Shown here one piece after another: positions 1 through 9,032 of a DNA stretch of 64,000 nucleotides (positions are counted from its first letter, which is position 1; every line of letters begins with the position of its first letter). The DNA is from an uncultured Litoreibacter sp. (GTDB lineage Bacteria > Pseudomonadota > Alphaproteobacteria > Rhodobacterales > Rhodobacteraceae). A program made the translations under genes and the position numbers. The stretch lies in NCBI GenBank assembly GCA_947504205.1, contig CANNGL010000002.1, positions 1-64,000 on the forward strand. Direction: 5' to 3'. Below the pieces are notes generated by a model. It made no database searches, was not told the origin of the DNA, and saw only the letters and a program-made list of their open reading frames with translations.

Positions 1-124
1 ACATCCCCATCCCGGCAAACAGGCTCACACCCCCGTGAGAACCCGATCACAGACCGTGAAACCCATGAAACAAATCCACCAAAGGGGCATTATGGGGGGC
101 GGCGTGAGTCTTGGACTCAGATCG
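1..124. other. ribD downstream flank, possible ribE start at edge
   Basis: No complete gene is visible here. On the minus strand, downstream of ribD, an ATG at 4..2 follows a purine-rich GGGATGGGG stretch and is cut by the window edge. A riboflavin synthase gene (ribE) commonly follows ribD and starts Met-Phe, and the visible ATG-T would fit, but one codon cannot establish this. I see no FMN riboswitch core in the stretch. Confidence 0.25.
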
Positions 125-1237
125 TCAGCTATTAGGAATTCGATGATAGTCAGCCATCATATCGGTACCGATCTGGCGTTGTGACCTCAGTTCGAACCGC
201 TGCGCCTCGCCAAGCTGCGATAAGCCAAGCGCGCCTATTGACGGCAATCCTTCCGCTCCAATGGCGACGCCACCTGTGAAGTGAACCAGCCGATCCACAC
301 AATCGGTTTGCAGAAGGGACGCGGCCAACTGCCCTCCACCTTCACACAGAACGCGCGTCAGGCCTGCCTCTCCAAGCCGCTGCATCGCATGCGCCATATC
401 CAAAGTGCCGCCCGCGGATTTGGAAACCTCCAATAGGTTCGCCCCAGCATTGCTCCAGAACATTTGGCGCTCGCTCGACACGTCGGGTCCGTGCAGCAGC
501 CAAACCGGCCCGTCTTTCGCTGTTTCGGCCAGAGGTCCGGTCTGTGGAATATCCAACCGGCTCGACACCACGATGCGTACAGGCTGATGGGACACGCCCA
601 GATCGCGCACCGTAAGCGATGGTAGATCTGCGCGCGCGGTGCCTGCTCCGACCATCACGGCGTCATGGGTCGCGCGCAAACCGTGAACGACACGCCGCGC
701 TTGGGGTCCGGTGATCCATTGCGAATGTCCTGCCCCGGTCGCGATCCGACCATCCAGGGACACGGCCAATTTTAAGGTCATGCTTGGGCGACCAAGCGTT
801 ACCCGGCTCAAAAAGCCCGATTGAGCCGCTTGGGCTTCAGCATGCATCAAGCCTTCTACAACCTGAATGCCAGCGTCGCGCAGCATGGCCACGCCCTTGC
901 CATTGACCCTTGGGTCCGGGTCGCCAGTCGCCACAAGCACCCGGCCAACGCCAGCGGCGATCAAGGCCTCTGCACAAGGAGGCGTTTTGCCATGATGGGC
1001 GCAAGGTTCCAGCGTCACGAAGACATCTGCATCGCGCGCGGCTTTTCCGGCATGGGCGAGAGCCATCGTTTCGGCATGCGGGCGCCCACCATCTTGGGTC
1101 CACCCACGGCCCACGCAGCGGCCGTTCTGCACGATAACGCAACCCACAGCTGGATTTGGCCAGACGCGTCCAAGCCCTCGGCTACCTAGGCTGAGGGCGA
1201 GTGCCATCCAGCGCCGATCAGCGGCGGCGCTGCTCAT
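125..1237 (-). CDS. ribD: Bifunctional riboflavin biosynthesis deaminase/reductase RibD
   Basis: Cytosolic enzyme for two successive steps of riboflavin synthesis: deamination of diaminohydroxy-phosphoribosylamino-pyrimidine, then NADPH-dependent reduction of the ribosyl side chain. The N-terminal cytidine-deaminase-like domain (about residues 8-125) has the zinc and proton-shuttle motif H54-A-E56 and the PC79-x8-C88 pair. The reductase domain (about 150-365) begins at the MTLKLAVSLDGRIA segment typical of RibD/DHFR-like folds. The 370-residue length is normal. It starts 3 bp after the nrdR stop, so the two are almost certainly co-transcribed, as in many proteobacteria. Confidence 0.97.
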   Translation of the reverse strand: MSSAAADRRWMALALSLGSRGLGRVWPNPAVGCVIVQNGRCVGRGWTQDGGRPHAETMALAHAGKAARDADVFVTLEPCAHHGKTPPCAEALIAAGVGRVLVATGDPDPRVNGKGVAMLRDAGIQVVEGLMHAEAQAAQSGFLSRVTLGRPSMTLKLAVSLDGRIATGAGHSQWITGPQARRVVHGLRATHDAVMVGAGTARADLPSLTVRDLGVSHQPVRIVVSSRLDIPQTGPLAETAKDGPVWLLHGPDVSSERQMFWSNAGANLLEVSKSAGGTLDMAHAMQRLGEAGLTRVLCEGGGQLAASLLQTDCVDRLVHFTGGVAIGAEGLPSIGALGLSQLGEAQRFELRSQRQIGTDMMADYHRIPNS

Positions 1238-1240
1238 GAC

Positions 1241-1708
1241 TCAATCGTCTTTCGGAGCAGGTGGGCGCAGTTCTGACACGAACTCCTCAAAGTCGTCAGC
1301 CGCCTGGAAGTTCTTGTAGACCGATGCGAAGCGCACATAGGCAACGGTATCAATACGTGCCAGCGCTTCCATGACAATCTCACCGATTACCGGCGACTTG
1401 ATGTCAGTCTCACCCATGCTTTCCAAGCGGCGCACGATGCCTGAGATCATCTGGTCAATCCGCTCCGGCTCGACAGGGCGCTTCTGCATCGAAATGCGAA
1501 TGGAACGCTCTAACTTGTCGCGGTCAAAATCCTCACGCTTGCCGTTTGACTTGATGACAACAAGGTCGCGCAGCTGCACGCGCTCATATGTTGTAAACCG
1601 CCCACCGCAAGCCGGACAAAACCGACGACGGCGAATTGCGACATGATCTTCAGCTGGACGTGAATCTTTAACTTGTGTGTCGACATTTCCACAAAACGGA
1701 CAGCGCAT
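1241..1708 (-). CDS. nrdR: Transcriptional repressor NrdR
   Basis: Represses ribonucleotide reductase genes in response to (d)ATP. The zinc ribbon is complete at the N-terminus (MRCPFCG with C3 and C6, then CPAC with C31 and C34), followed by the RFTTYERV segment and an ATP-cone domain over about residues 49-139. The 155-residue length is standard. It is first in a two-gene unit with ribD. The upstream gap carries a perfect DnaA-box-like 9-mer (see 1750-1758). Identification is unambiguous from the zinc ribbon plus ATP cone. Confidence 0.97.
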   Translation of the reverse strand: MRCPFCGNVDTQVKDSRPAEDHVAIRRRRFCPACGGRFTTYERVQLRDLVVIKSNGKREDFDRDKLERSIRISMQKRPVEPERIDQMISGIVRRLESMGETDIKSPVIGEIVMEALARIDTVAYVRFASVYKNFQAADDFEEFVSELRPPAPKDD

Positions 1709-1749
1709 GCTTGCTTCCCCTAATCTGCCTCTTGGGTGTTGATCCCCAG

Positions 1750-1758
1750 TTATCCACA
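1750..1758 (+). promoter_or_regulatory. DnaA-box consensus 9-mer upstream of nrdR
   Basis: TTATCCACA, an exact match to the strict DnaA-box consensus, lies about 42 bp upstream of the nrdR start codon, between nrdR and the divergent methyltransferase. Whether DnaA binds is unknown; a single box can occur by chance. Confidence 0.35.
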
Positions 1759-1838
1759 GTTACTATAGGCCGGTATCTAGAGTTTGGGTAGTGGAGAATT
1801 GCCCCTACTAGATCAAGCCATGAGGGGCAGCAGCATAG

Positions 1839-2399
1839 ATGACACGGTTCTACAATCGCGTGGTGGCCAAGCGTACGACACAAAAATGGGTGAGTGCCCT
1901 CGGTCCAGAGAAGATGACCGCTGCTGAAATTTCCGGGAAACGTGGCAGCAAGTGGCCCTTCAAGAGCTACGAAGCGTTCTGGTATCCTGAATACGATATT
2001 TGCCAAAGTCCGATTATCGACGATGCAGGAAAAGTACGCAAATTCGATATAGTTATTGCAGATCAGGTCTGGGAACATCTCGAGTTCCCGTATCGTGGCA
2101 CCCAAAATGTGCTGCGCAACCTGAAGAAAGGTGGCTATTTCCTGGTCGTTACCCCCTTTTATGTAAAATATCATCCAGCTCCGACCGATTGCACCCGCTG
2201 GTCAGCCCGTGGCCTCAAAAACCTGCTGACCGAAGCAGGCTTTGATCCCGATCATATTAAATCCGCCCAATGGGGCAATCGCGCATGCGCTAAAGCAGAT
2301 TTCGGGAAGAACTGGGGGCGGTATGACAGCGAACGGGATTCATTGGAAAACGATCCTGAGTTTCCAGTGATGTCGTGGGCCTTGGCTCAGAAGGTCTGA
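1839..2399 (+). CDS. Small class I SAM-dependent methyltransferase-like protein
   Basis: A 186-residue protein with the later half of a class I methyltransferase fold: DIVIADQVWEHL (post-II/motif II region, about residues 70-81), then LKKGGYFLVVTPF (motif III, about 94-106), then a C-terminal LLTEAGF helix. The glycine-rich motif I is not recognisable, although KMTAAEISG near residue 25 sits where it would be. Such short proteins are often annotated as methyltransferases, but the substrate cannot be inferred. A GAGGGGCAG stretch precedes the ATG. It reads divergently from nrdR and toward the SDR gene. Confidence 0.7.
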   Translation: MTRFYNRVVAKRTTQKWVSALGPEKMTAAEISGKRGSKWPFKSYEAFWYPEYDICQSPIIDDAGKVRKFDIVIADQVWEHLEFPYRGTQNVLRNLKKGGYFLVVTPFYVKYHPAPTDCTRWSARGLKNLLTEAGFDPDHIKSAQWGNRACAKADFGKNWGRYDSERDSLENDPEFPVMSWALAQKV

Positions 2400-2455
2400 T
2401 CGCGGACCTTTTTGCGCAGATGGGCGTTAGGCTGCGACAGCGAAAGGAACGCATA

Positions 2456-3127
2456 ATGACAAGAACACTATTCATCACCGGGGCCTCCTCGGGCATTGGT
2501 GCAGCAACAGCAAAAGCTGCCGCAGAGACTGGCTGGTCAGTCGGACTTTTTGCCCGCAGTGAAGACAGGCTTAAGAGGCTCGCCGAAAACATCGGCGATC
2601 AGGCGACAATATTTACCGGAGATGCGACCTCGTATGAGGCACAAAAAGAAGCGATCGACAGCTTTACCCAATCACATGGCAAGCTTGACGCCGTGTTTGC
2701 CAATGCCGGGCGTGGCACCTCGACGGCCGGAACCCAAAAGGGCAATCCTGAAGACTGGAAAGAGATGATCGACCTTAACGTCATGGGCGCGCTCTATACT
2801 GCGCACGCGGCTTTGCCGCACCTGCAAGAAACCAAGGGGCATTACGTTGTTACGGGCTCGCAAGCGGGCCGCGTGAACATTAGCGGCTCGATCTACGGCG
2901 CGACCAAATGGTTTATCCATGGCTTCGCAGGCAATCTGGCTCAGGAAATGAAAGAGTGGGGCGGGCGCTGCACTGTCATAGCACCAGGTATGGTCGACAC
3001 CGCCTTTTTCGATGAAGCCAAGCCGGACAAACTCAAACCGGAAAACGTGGCAGACGCGGTCATGCACGCGCTGAACGCGCCCGATCACGCCACCATACGT
3101 GAAGTCTTCCTGACCCCAACGCACTAA
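2456..3127 (+). CDS. Short-chain dehydrogenase/reductase (SDR)
   Basis: A classical SDR of 223 residues. The cofactor motif TGASSGIG is at residues 8-15, NAG at 83-85, and the catalytic set is S135 with Y147-x3-K151 (YGATK). The start at 2456 is preferred over an upstream in-frame ATG because GAAAGGAA precedes it and the protein then begins just before the first Rossmann strand. It lies 56 bp after the methyltransferase in the same direction, possibly the same transcript. Its stop overlaps the end of the convergent yjbQ gene by 4 bp. Substrate unknown. Confidence 0.92.
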   Translation: MTRTLFITGASSGIGAATAKAAAETGWSVGLFARSEDRLKRLAENIGDQATIFTGDATSYEAQKEAIDSFTQSHGKLDAVFANAGRGTSTAGTQKGNPEDWKEMIDLNVMGALYTAHAALPHLQETKGHYVVTGSQAGRVNISGSIYGATKWFIHGFAGNLAQEMKEWGGRCTVIAPGMVDTAFFDEAKPDKLKPENVADAVMHALNAPDHATIREVFLTPTH

Positions 3128-3537
3128 CTGGCCGGCGTTATCATCGCCGTGACCCGGCGATGATGAGGGCTGTCACGATGCTCGAACAGGTAGATGCCCT
3201 GCCACGTGCCGAGTTGTAGCCGCCCCTCAATAACGGGAATTTGCAGCGATGTCGGCAGCAATGCTGACTTGATATGCGCCGGCATGTCATCCGGCCCTTC
3301 ATAGGTATGAGTCAGATAAGACATCGACGGATCGGTGGACGGTGGGACAAGACGGGAGAAGAACGCCGCCAGATCGCTTTGCACCTCCGGGTCGGCATTC
3401 TCCTGGATCAGCAGGGAACACGATGTATGCCGCACAAAGAGCGTTAGAAGACCCGTACCCTGCGCCCACTCACCTGCCTGATCTGTGAATTCGTAGAGAC
3501 CCGGGCCGTGTGTCGAAATATGAAATTCTGTTGCCAT
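3124..3537 (-). CDS. yjbQ: YjbQ family (UPF0047) protein
   Basis: A 137-residue YjbQ/UPF0047 protein. The diagnostic core FVRHTSCSLLIQENADPEV lies at about residues 34-52, followed by the TYEGPDDMPAH segment. The family is sometimes annotated as secondary thiamine-phosphate synthase because overexpression can rescue thiE mutants; the native role is not settled. It is 3'-overlapped by the convergent SDR and sits 26 bp downstream of the SRPBCC gene in the same direction, so the two may form one transcript. Confidence 0.92.
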   Translation of the reverse strand: MATEFHISTHGPGLYEFTDQAGEWAQGTGLLTLFVRHTSCSLLIQENADPEVQSDLAAFFSRLVPPSTDPSMSYLTHTYEGPDDMPAHIKSALLPTSLQIPVIEGRLQLGTWQGIYLFEHRDSPHHRRVTAMITPAS

Positions 3538-3563
3538 CTCGTCGGACAGCCTTGCACTGTTAT

Positions 3564-4094
3564 CTAACCTTCCACCAGTGCCTTGAGATTTGCCAAGCCG
3601 GCCTCGTAGTCAGGCCCGACCCAGCTGTCCATCATCAGCCCCATCCACCTGCCCATAGGGCCGGCCCCCATATCGGTATCGAGCGTCCAAGTAACTGTGG
3701 TGGCCCCCTGCGCTTCAGCAAGCAGGAATTTCGCCTGAGCCAATCCCATTTCACCAAAATCTAGAGCGGTGACCACGCTTTCGTTTAGATTGGACTCGAT
3801 GATTTCCTGCCGACCATTACCGACATCAGGTTGCTCAGAGGCCCATTCCATCGCGGCGCCGTCGCCGCTTTCAACCTCGTTATAGGTCAACTTCACTTCG
3901 GGATCGCGCGACAGCCACGGCGACCAGGCTTCCATAGCTTTGAGCGAATTCACATGGGGAAAAACATCTGCGGCAGCGGCATCAATTTCAATGGACCGGG
4001 CCACTGACACCTCGCGTGGGAGTAGCATACCGATCACCACCAAAGCCAAAATCAGCACAACTAGTGATCCTAGAAGCCATTTTAGGATACGCAT
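3564..4094 (-). CDS. Membrane-anchored SRPBCC (START-like) family protein
   Basis: The 176-residue protein begins with a transmembrane anchor (about residues 5-27), then an SRPBCC/polyketide-cyclase-like domain with the typical VARSIEIDAAAADVFPHV entry strand and helix and a conserved W-SPW turn. Proteins of this type bind hydrophobic ligands, but the ligand is unknown. It is probably periplasmic, given the single N-terminal anchor. It could be co-transcribed with yjbQ downstream. Confidence 0.82.
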   Translation of the reverse strand: MRILKWLLGSLVVLILALVVIGMLLPREVSVARSIEIDAAAADVFPHVNSLKAMEAWSPWLSRDPEVKLTYNEVESGDGAAMEWASEQPDVGNGRQEIIESNLNESVVTALDFGEMGLAQAKFLLAEAQGATTVTWTLDTDMGAGPMGRWMGLMMDSWVGPDYEAGLANLKALVEG

Positions 4095-4279
4095 TTCACT
4101 TCGCCCTCTCCAGTATGTTCAAGATCAAGCTTAGCACAGAAAATCGTTTATTTTGAGAGCCGATAGCAGCTTTTCTTCGCAATGGCTTGGAGCGGTCCGA
4201 AGGTGGCGCTCTGCTGGTCAAAAAACACCAGATTGCAAACCAGCTTTCAGACCGCTGTTTTCCGTTGATTGACCAAAGA

Positions 4280-4311
4280 AAAAGGCGCCGCTGAGGTGAG
4301 CGACGCCTTTT
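4280..4311 (-). terminator. Rho-independent terminator of rpoD
   Basis: On the minus strand a 13-bp stem (arms at 4299-4311 and 4280-4292, with one T-G wobble) and a 6-nt loop are followed by a TTTTTCTTT run, about 17 bp past the rpoD stop codon. Confidence 0.88.
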
Positions 4312-4327
4312 CTAGATATCATCGGAT

Positions 4328-6316
4328 TTATTGATCCAAGAAGGATCTCAGCTTTCGGCTGCGGCTCGGGTGCTTCAGCTTCCGCAACGCCTTTGCTTCA
4401 ATCTGGCGAATACGTTCGCGCGTCACGCTGAACTGCTGTCCCACTTCTTCAAGCGTATGGTCAGTGTTCATCCCAATACCGAAGCGCATACGCAGCACGC
4501 GTTCTTCGCGAGGCGTCAGCGATGCCAGAACGCGGGTCGTTGTTTCTTTCAGATTTTCCTGAATAGCCGAGTCCAGCGGCAAGACCGCGTTTTTGTCTTC
4601 GATGAAATCGCCAAGCTGTGAATCTTCTTCATCGCCAATAGGTGTCTCCAGAGAGATTGGCTCCTTGGCGATCTTCATCACCTTGCGGACCTTCTCCAGC
4701 GGCATTTGCAGCTTTTCGGCCAATTCTTCGGGGGTCGGTTCACGACCGATCTCGTGCAACATCTGGCGCCCTGTCCGGACCAGCTTGTTAATCGTTTCGA
4801 TCATATGGACCGGAATCCGGATCGTGCGGGCCTGGTCGGCAATCGAGCGCGTGATCGCCTGGCGAATCCACCATGTCGCATAGGTGGAGAATTTATAGCC
4901 ACGGCGATATTCGAATTTATCGACCGCTTTCATCAGGCCAATATTACCTTCCTGAATGAGATCAAGAAATTGCAGGCCACGGTTCGTGTATTTCTTCGCA
5001 ATCGAGATCACGAGACGCAGGTTCGCCTCAACCATTTCTTTCTTGGCCTGACGCGCTTCTTTCTCGCCCTTTTGCACCTGCTGCACGATGCGGCGGAATT
5101 CAGTGATATCCACACCGACATATTGACCCACTTGCGCCATCTCGGCCCGTAGGTCTTCCACCTTCTCGCGCGAACGTTCAATCAGTGCCGTCCAGCCGCG
5201 ACCGGATTTCTCGGCAATGCGATCAACCCAGCCTGGATCAAGCTCGTATCCGCGGTATTCATCGATGAATTCACGACGGTTGATCCGGGCTTGGTCGGCC
5301 AGCTTCACCATGTTGGAATCAATCGACATAATACGGCGGTTGATGCCGTAAAGCTGATCGATCAGCGCTTCGATCCGGTTGTTATGCAGATGAAGCGAAT
5401 TCACTAGGTCGACGATTTCCTGACGTAGCTTTTGATAAGCCGTCTCTTCTTTGTCCGAAAATGTATCGTCGTGATTCAGGGCTGCCGAAATCCGCAAATC
5501 CTGCATGTCGGCCAACTTGGCGTAGTCGCCAGCAATGATATCGAGTGTTTCGAGGACCTGAGGCTTGAGCGCTGCCTCCATTGCGGCCAGTGACATATTG
5601 GCCTGCTCGTCTTCATCGTCTTCATCATCAGAGGCAATTGGATTGCCGTCGGCATCCAGTTCTTGCGTTTCTTCTTTCTTTTCGGAAGATGGCGCGCTTC
5701 CATCATTGGCGGGCGCAGCGACAAGCTCTTCCTCTTCGTCGTCTTCAAGAGAGTTGCCAAATGTTGTTTCGAGATCGATCACATCGCGCAGCAAAATGTC
5801 TTCGCTCAAAAGCTCGTCGCGCCAGATTGTAATCGCTTGGAAGGTAAGCGGGCTTTCACATAGCCCTGCAATCATCGTATTGCGACCGGCTTCAATCCGT
5901 TTGGCAATCGCGATTTCGCCTTCACGGCTCAGAAGCTCAACCGACCCCATCTCACGCAGATACATCCGCACCGGATCATCAGTTCGGTCCAGCTTTTCGG
6001 TCTCTGTCGTCGCAAGGACAACTTCCTTGGATTGCGAGCTTTCGACAACGGCCTTGCTTGAGCCATCATCGTCATCTTCGGCCTCTTCATCTTCGATAAT
6101 GTTGATGCCCATTTCTGACAGCATCGACATCACGTCTTCAATTTGCTCTGAGGACACCTGTTCAGGCGGCAAAACCTGATTCAATTCATCATAGGTGATG
6201 TAGCCCTTGGTGCGGGCCTCCGCGATCATCTTCTTGACAGCGGCCTGGCTCATATCGAGACCGTTTGCTTCGTCTTCGCGGTCTTGTTTTTGCTCGTCGG
6301 TGTCCTTCGGGGCCAT
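4328..6316 (-). CDS. rpoD: RNA polymerase primary sigma factor RpoD (sigma-70)
   Basis: Housekeeping sigma factor directing core RNA polymerase to most promoters. All regions are present in 662 residues: region 1.1 near the N-terminus, region 1.2 ([11 protein letters not shown]), an acidic D/E-rich insert and the long non-conserved region, regions 2.1-2.4 (the [15 protein letters not shown] to [11 protein letters not shown] block), region 3, and region 4.2 with the [20 protein letters not shown] helix-turn-helix near the C-terminus. AGGAGA sits 8 bp before the ATG. It lies downstream of dnaG, as in the macromolecular synthesis operon, but a 115-bp gap rich in GANTC sites suggests its own promoter. 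Confidence 0.99.
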   Translation of the reverse strand: MAPKDTDEQKQDREDEANGLDMSQAAVKKMIAEARTKGYITYDELNQVLPPEQVSSEQIEDVMSMLSEMGINIIEDEEAEDDDDGSSKAVVESSQSKEVVLATTETEKLDRTDDPVRMYLREMGSVELLSREGEIAIAKRIEAGRNTMIAGLCESPLTFQAITIWRDELLSEDILLRDVIDLETTFGNSLEDDEEEELVAAPANDGSAPSSEKKEETQELDADGNPIASDDEDDEDEQANMSLAAMEAALKPQVLETLDIIAGDYAKLADMQDLRISAALNHDDTFSDKEETAYQKLRQEIVDLVNSLHLHNNRIEALIDQLYGINRRIMSIDSNMVKLADQARINRREFIDEYRGYELDPGWVDRIAEKSGRGWTALIERSREKVEDLRAEMAQVGQYVGVDITEFRRIVQQVQKGEKEARQAKKEMVEANLRLVISIAKKYTNRGLQFLDLIQEGNIGLMKAVDKFEYRRGYKFSTYATWWIRQAITRSIADQARTIRIPVHMIETINKLVRTGRQMLHEIGREPTPEELAEKLQMPLEKVRKVMKIAKEPISLETPIGDEEDSQLGDFIEDKNAVLPLDSAIQENLKETTTRVLASLTPREERVLRMRFGIGMNTDHTLEEVGQQFSVTRERIRQIEAKALRKLKHPSRSRKLRSFLDQ

Positions 6317-6369
6317 CGGCGTTCTCCTCGCTCAAGAGACATCCCACAGCACCCTATAGTACCGCAGGC

Positions 6370-6428
6370 GAATCATTTCCGAATCAATACCGCGAATCAC
6401 ACTGATTCGCACGTCGTTAACTTGATTC
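6370..6428. promoter_or_regulatory. Cluster of five GANTC (CcrM) sites upstream of rpoD
   Basis: GANTC occurs at 6370-6374, 6381-6385, 6394-6398, 6404-6408 and 6424-6428. Two of them are arms of a perfect inverted repeat GCGAATCA-N3-TGATTCGC (6392-6410). GANTC is the target of the alphaproteobacterial cell-cycle methyltransferase CcrM. It lies in the dnaG-rpoD gap where an rpoD promoter would be expected; a TACTAT -10-like hexamer follows toward rpoD. Confidence 0.5.
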
Positions 6429-6431
6429 TGT

Positions 6432-8372
6432 TTACTTAGGTTTCTTTAACCAAACCTCACCATCGATGAGGCTTTGCAGGTAGTCCGACATCGCCGAACG
6501 ATCCTCCCCGTCTTCAGCCCCATCCGACAAATTTGCCTGTCCGGCCTTGTCCATGGCGGCGGCGGCTTGAGCGACCCGCCAGGTCAGCCCCTCATCGGCC
6601 AGCCCGGCTAAATCTTCAACAGCTTCAGCTACTTCGCGCTGAACACCGCGCCTCGCTTCCAGCTTGGCAAGCTCTTCCGCGAGCGTCATTCGTGTAAGAT
6701 CATCGGCAGCCCCTGCCCGAACAGCAGGCGCAATTTGCACATGGCTCAGCGACCACAGTTTTTCAAGGGGTGCGGACCCGATTTCAGCTTCAAGGATGTT
6801 GCGTAAATGATCCGGTTCGGTCTCGTCAGCATGGCGCAGCAAGCCTGAAAGAATCGCCCTGTGATCGTTCCCATGCAGTTCCAGCGTCTCAAGATCACCT
6901 ATGAATGGATCGATCAGTTTGGGATGCGCCACTAGAATAGCAAGGATAACGGCCTCTCGGACGCGCTCCTCGACATCAGTGGACCGCGCCAGAAGCGAGT
7001 TGCGTGTGGTCGCCAAAGCAGCGCCTTTGGGTGCAAATTTACCCTTGGGTTGCCAGCCGTCACGCGACTTGTTCATGGCTGGTCGCCCTGTGTCGAACAG
7101 TTCAGAGCGGAGCCGCTTTATTTCATGTGCATAGTGATTGCGCAGCCTCGTATCACCGATCAGTCCCAGCGCCTTGCGCAAAGACTGATCGAGCGCCGCG
7201 CGACGCTCCGGGCTGTCGAACACCTTCCCGTCAGTCTCACGCTGCCAAAGCAGGTGCACCAACGGCTTTGCCGCCTCAACCAACCGACGCATCTCGGACG
7301 CGCCCTTCGCCTTGAGCAGATCATCCGGGTCCTGTCCCTCTGGAAGGATACAAAACCTCAGTGACTTCTGCGGCGCGACCATCGGCAAGGCCAAATCAAT
7401 CAACCGCATCGCCGCACGCATCCCTGCCGTGTCACCGTCAAGCGCAATGATCGGCTCTGTCGATATACGCCACATAAGTTCAAGCTGGTTTTCTGTTACA
7501 GCCGTTCCCAACGGTGCCACCGCGGCCTCAAACCCGGCGGAGGCCAAAGCGATCACGTCCATATATCCTTCGGCCACGATAAGCGGAGCGCCCTTGCCTG
7601 CCGCTTCGCGCGCTGGCCCGTGGTTGAATAGACTTCGCCCCTTATCGAACAATTCGGTTTCCGGTGAATTGAGATATTTTGCGTTATCCGCCGGATCCAT
7701 CGCGCGTCCGCCGAACGCAATACATCGGCCGCGCGGATCACGGATCGGGAACATGATCCGGTCGCGAAAAGTGTCATAGGGCTTCTTGCCCTGATTGGAT
7801 GGCTTGGCCAAACCAGCCGCCAAGATGAGCTCGTCCTTGACGCCCTTACCGGTCAGGTGATCCCACAGATTCTGCCAACCGGGCGGTGCAAAACCGATGT
7901 CCCAGCGCTCCAATCGCGGTTCGTCGAAGCCGCGTCCTGAAAGGTAATCTCGTGCCGCCGTACCAGCAGCTGTCTTGAGTTGCAGCCGGAAGAATTGAGC
8001 AGCCTGTTCCATGACATCGGCCAGCTGCGTTCGACGATCAGCTTTCTCCTGCGCCTTGGGATCGCGGGCAGGCATTTGCATCCCGGCCTCGCGTGCAAGA
8101 ATTTCTACCGCTTCCATGAACGAGACATTCTCGGTTTCTTTAATGAAACCGATCGCATCGCCCTTGGCATGGCACCCAAAGCAGTAGTAATAGCCCTTCT
8201 GATCATCGACGTGGAAAGAGGCGGTTTTCTCGTGATGGAACGGGCATGGCGCCCACATATCACCCTTGCCCTGATTGGACTTGCGCTCGTCCCAAACCAC
8301 TTTGCGTCCGACCACTTGCGCGATCGAACTTTGGGCACGGAGTTCGTCAAGAAAACCAGGGGGCAGACTCAT
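6432..8372 (-). CDS. dnaG: DNA primase DnaG
   Basis: Synthesises RNA primers at the replication fork. The CHC2 zinc finger is intact (C43-x2-H46 and C64-x2-C67 in the 646-residue form), followed by the primase core and a TOPRIM domain with EGYMDV and the acidic DGDTAGMRAAMR motif, then a C-terminal helicase-binding region. The start at 8372 (MSLPPGF) fits the family N-terminus better than an upstream in-frame codon ten residues earlier. It is followed by rpoD in the same direction; no rpsU precedes it here. Confidence 0.98.
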   Translation of the reverse strand: MSLPPGFLDELRAQSSIAQVVGRKVVWDERKSNQGKGDMWAPCPFHHEKTASFHVDDQKGYYYCFGCHAKGDAIGFIKETENVSFMEAVEILAREAGMQMPARDPKAQEKADRRTQLADVMEQAAQFFRLQLKTAAGTAARDYLSGRGFDEPRLERWDIGFAPPGWQNLWDHLTGKGVKDELILAAGLAKPSNQGKKPYDTFRDRIMFPIRDPRGRCIAFGGRAMDPADNAKYLNSPETELFDKGRSLFNHGPAREAAGKGAPLIVAEGYMDVIALASAGFEAAVAPLGTAVTENQLELMWRISTEPIIALDGDTAGMRAAMRLIDLALPMVAPQKSLRFCILPEGQDPDDLLKAKGASEMRRLVEAAKPLVHLLWQRETDGKVFDSPERRAALDQSLRKALGLIGDTRLRNHYAHEIKRLRSELFDTGRPAMNKSRDGWQPKGKFAPKGAALATTRNSLLARSTDVEERVREAVILAILVAHPKLIDPFIGDLETLELHGNDHRAILSGLLRHADETEPDHLRNILEAEIGSAPLEKLWSLSHVQIAPAVRAGAADDLTRMTLAEELAKLEARRGVQREVAEAVEDLAGLADEGLTWRVAQAAAAMDKAGQANLSDGAEDGEDRSAMSDYLQSLIDGEVWLKKPK

Positions 8373-8489
8373 GCTGCATAATATCGGTATGAGGTGAGGC
8401 AAAGTCTAGAGCAGGAAGTGACCGCCCAAGCCGGTCCGCTGACACTAGCAAGGTCAATGCAGCCGCCGACGCTGCTTTGCCACGATCTC

Positions 8490-9032
8490 CTAATCGCTCA
8501 GGTGGGTCTGGGCATCCACAGATCGCATCGCGTCTTGCAACTCGTGCACAAGCGTTTTTGCAAACGCTCGGAAGACCATCAGCTCATAACCGTTATCGAT
8601 TTTAACAATGATCGCTGTCATATGGCCAAGCAAGCTTCTTGCAACGCTCCCGGTTTCCATGTTTCTCAGATCAAGTGGGCAAATTCTGGCAAGCACTGCT
8701 TCAACGTGCGCGCCTTCCAACGTCACGCAACACCAAGCGTCGGATTGATCCGTAACAGCAGCGTTCAGCTTGGCTGGCAAGCCAGAACCGACGAGAAAAT
8801 AGACATCCCGCCCCGCCCAAAGCAATTTTGCAGAACCAGTTCTGGTTGCGCGTCCAATAGGTGGCAAAGACATCTTCAGCGACTTCCTAAGTGCCGCGGA
8901 CACGGCCCGCTCCGCGCCCGAAAACGGAGCGATTGACCAGATTTCTTGGATATCACTCTCTTGCAGGACGAGATCGCCATGCGAAACGGGCAACAAGCCG
9001 GCGGCAGGGGATTTTGCGGCAAGATCAACCAC
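8490..9032 (-). CDS. soxG: Sarcosine oxidase gamma subunit (GTG start)
   Basis: Gamma subunit of the heterotetrameric sarcosine oxidase that oxidatively demethylates sarcosine to glycine. I place the start at a GTG (9032-9030): AAGGAGG lies 9 nt upstream, the protein then begins VDLAAKSPAAGLLPV as gamma subunits do, and the start overlaps the soxA stop by 8 bp, consistent with translational coupling. The resulting 180 residues match the usual subunit size; a longer 201-residue reading would start inside soxA without a ribosome binding site. Last gene of soxBDAG. Confidence 0.88.
   Translation of the reverse strand: MVDLAAKSPAAGLLPVSHGDLVLQESDIQEIWSIAPFSGAERAVSAALRKSLKMSLPPIGRATRTGSAKLLWAGRDVYFLVGSGLPAKLNAAVTDQSDAWCCVTLEGAHVEAVLARICPLDLRNMETGSVARSLLGHMTAIIVKIDNGYELMVFRAFAKTLVHELQDAMRSVDAQTHLSD

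Noticed and set aside
1668-2174. Minus-strand 168-residue frame overlapping nrdR and the methyltransferase
   Set aside because: It overlaps two better-supported genes, shows no recognisable motif, and would run into nrdR out of frame.
5565-6179. Open 204-residue Ser-rich frame antisense to rpoD
   Set aside because: It mirrors the acidic Asp/Glu-rich repeats of RpoD (GAT/GAA codons read as TCN on the other strand). No ribosome binding site and no family.
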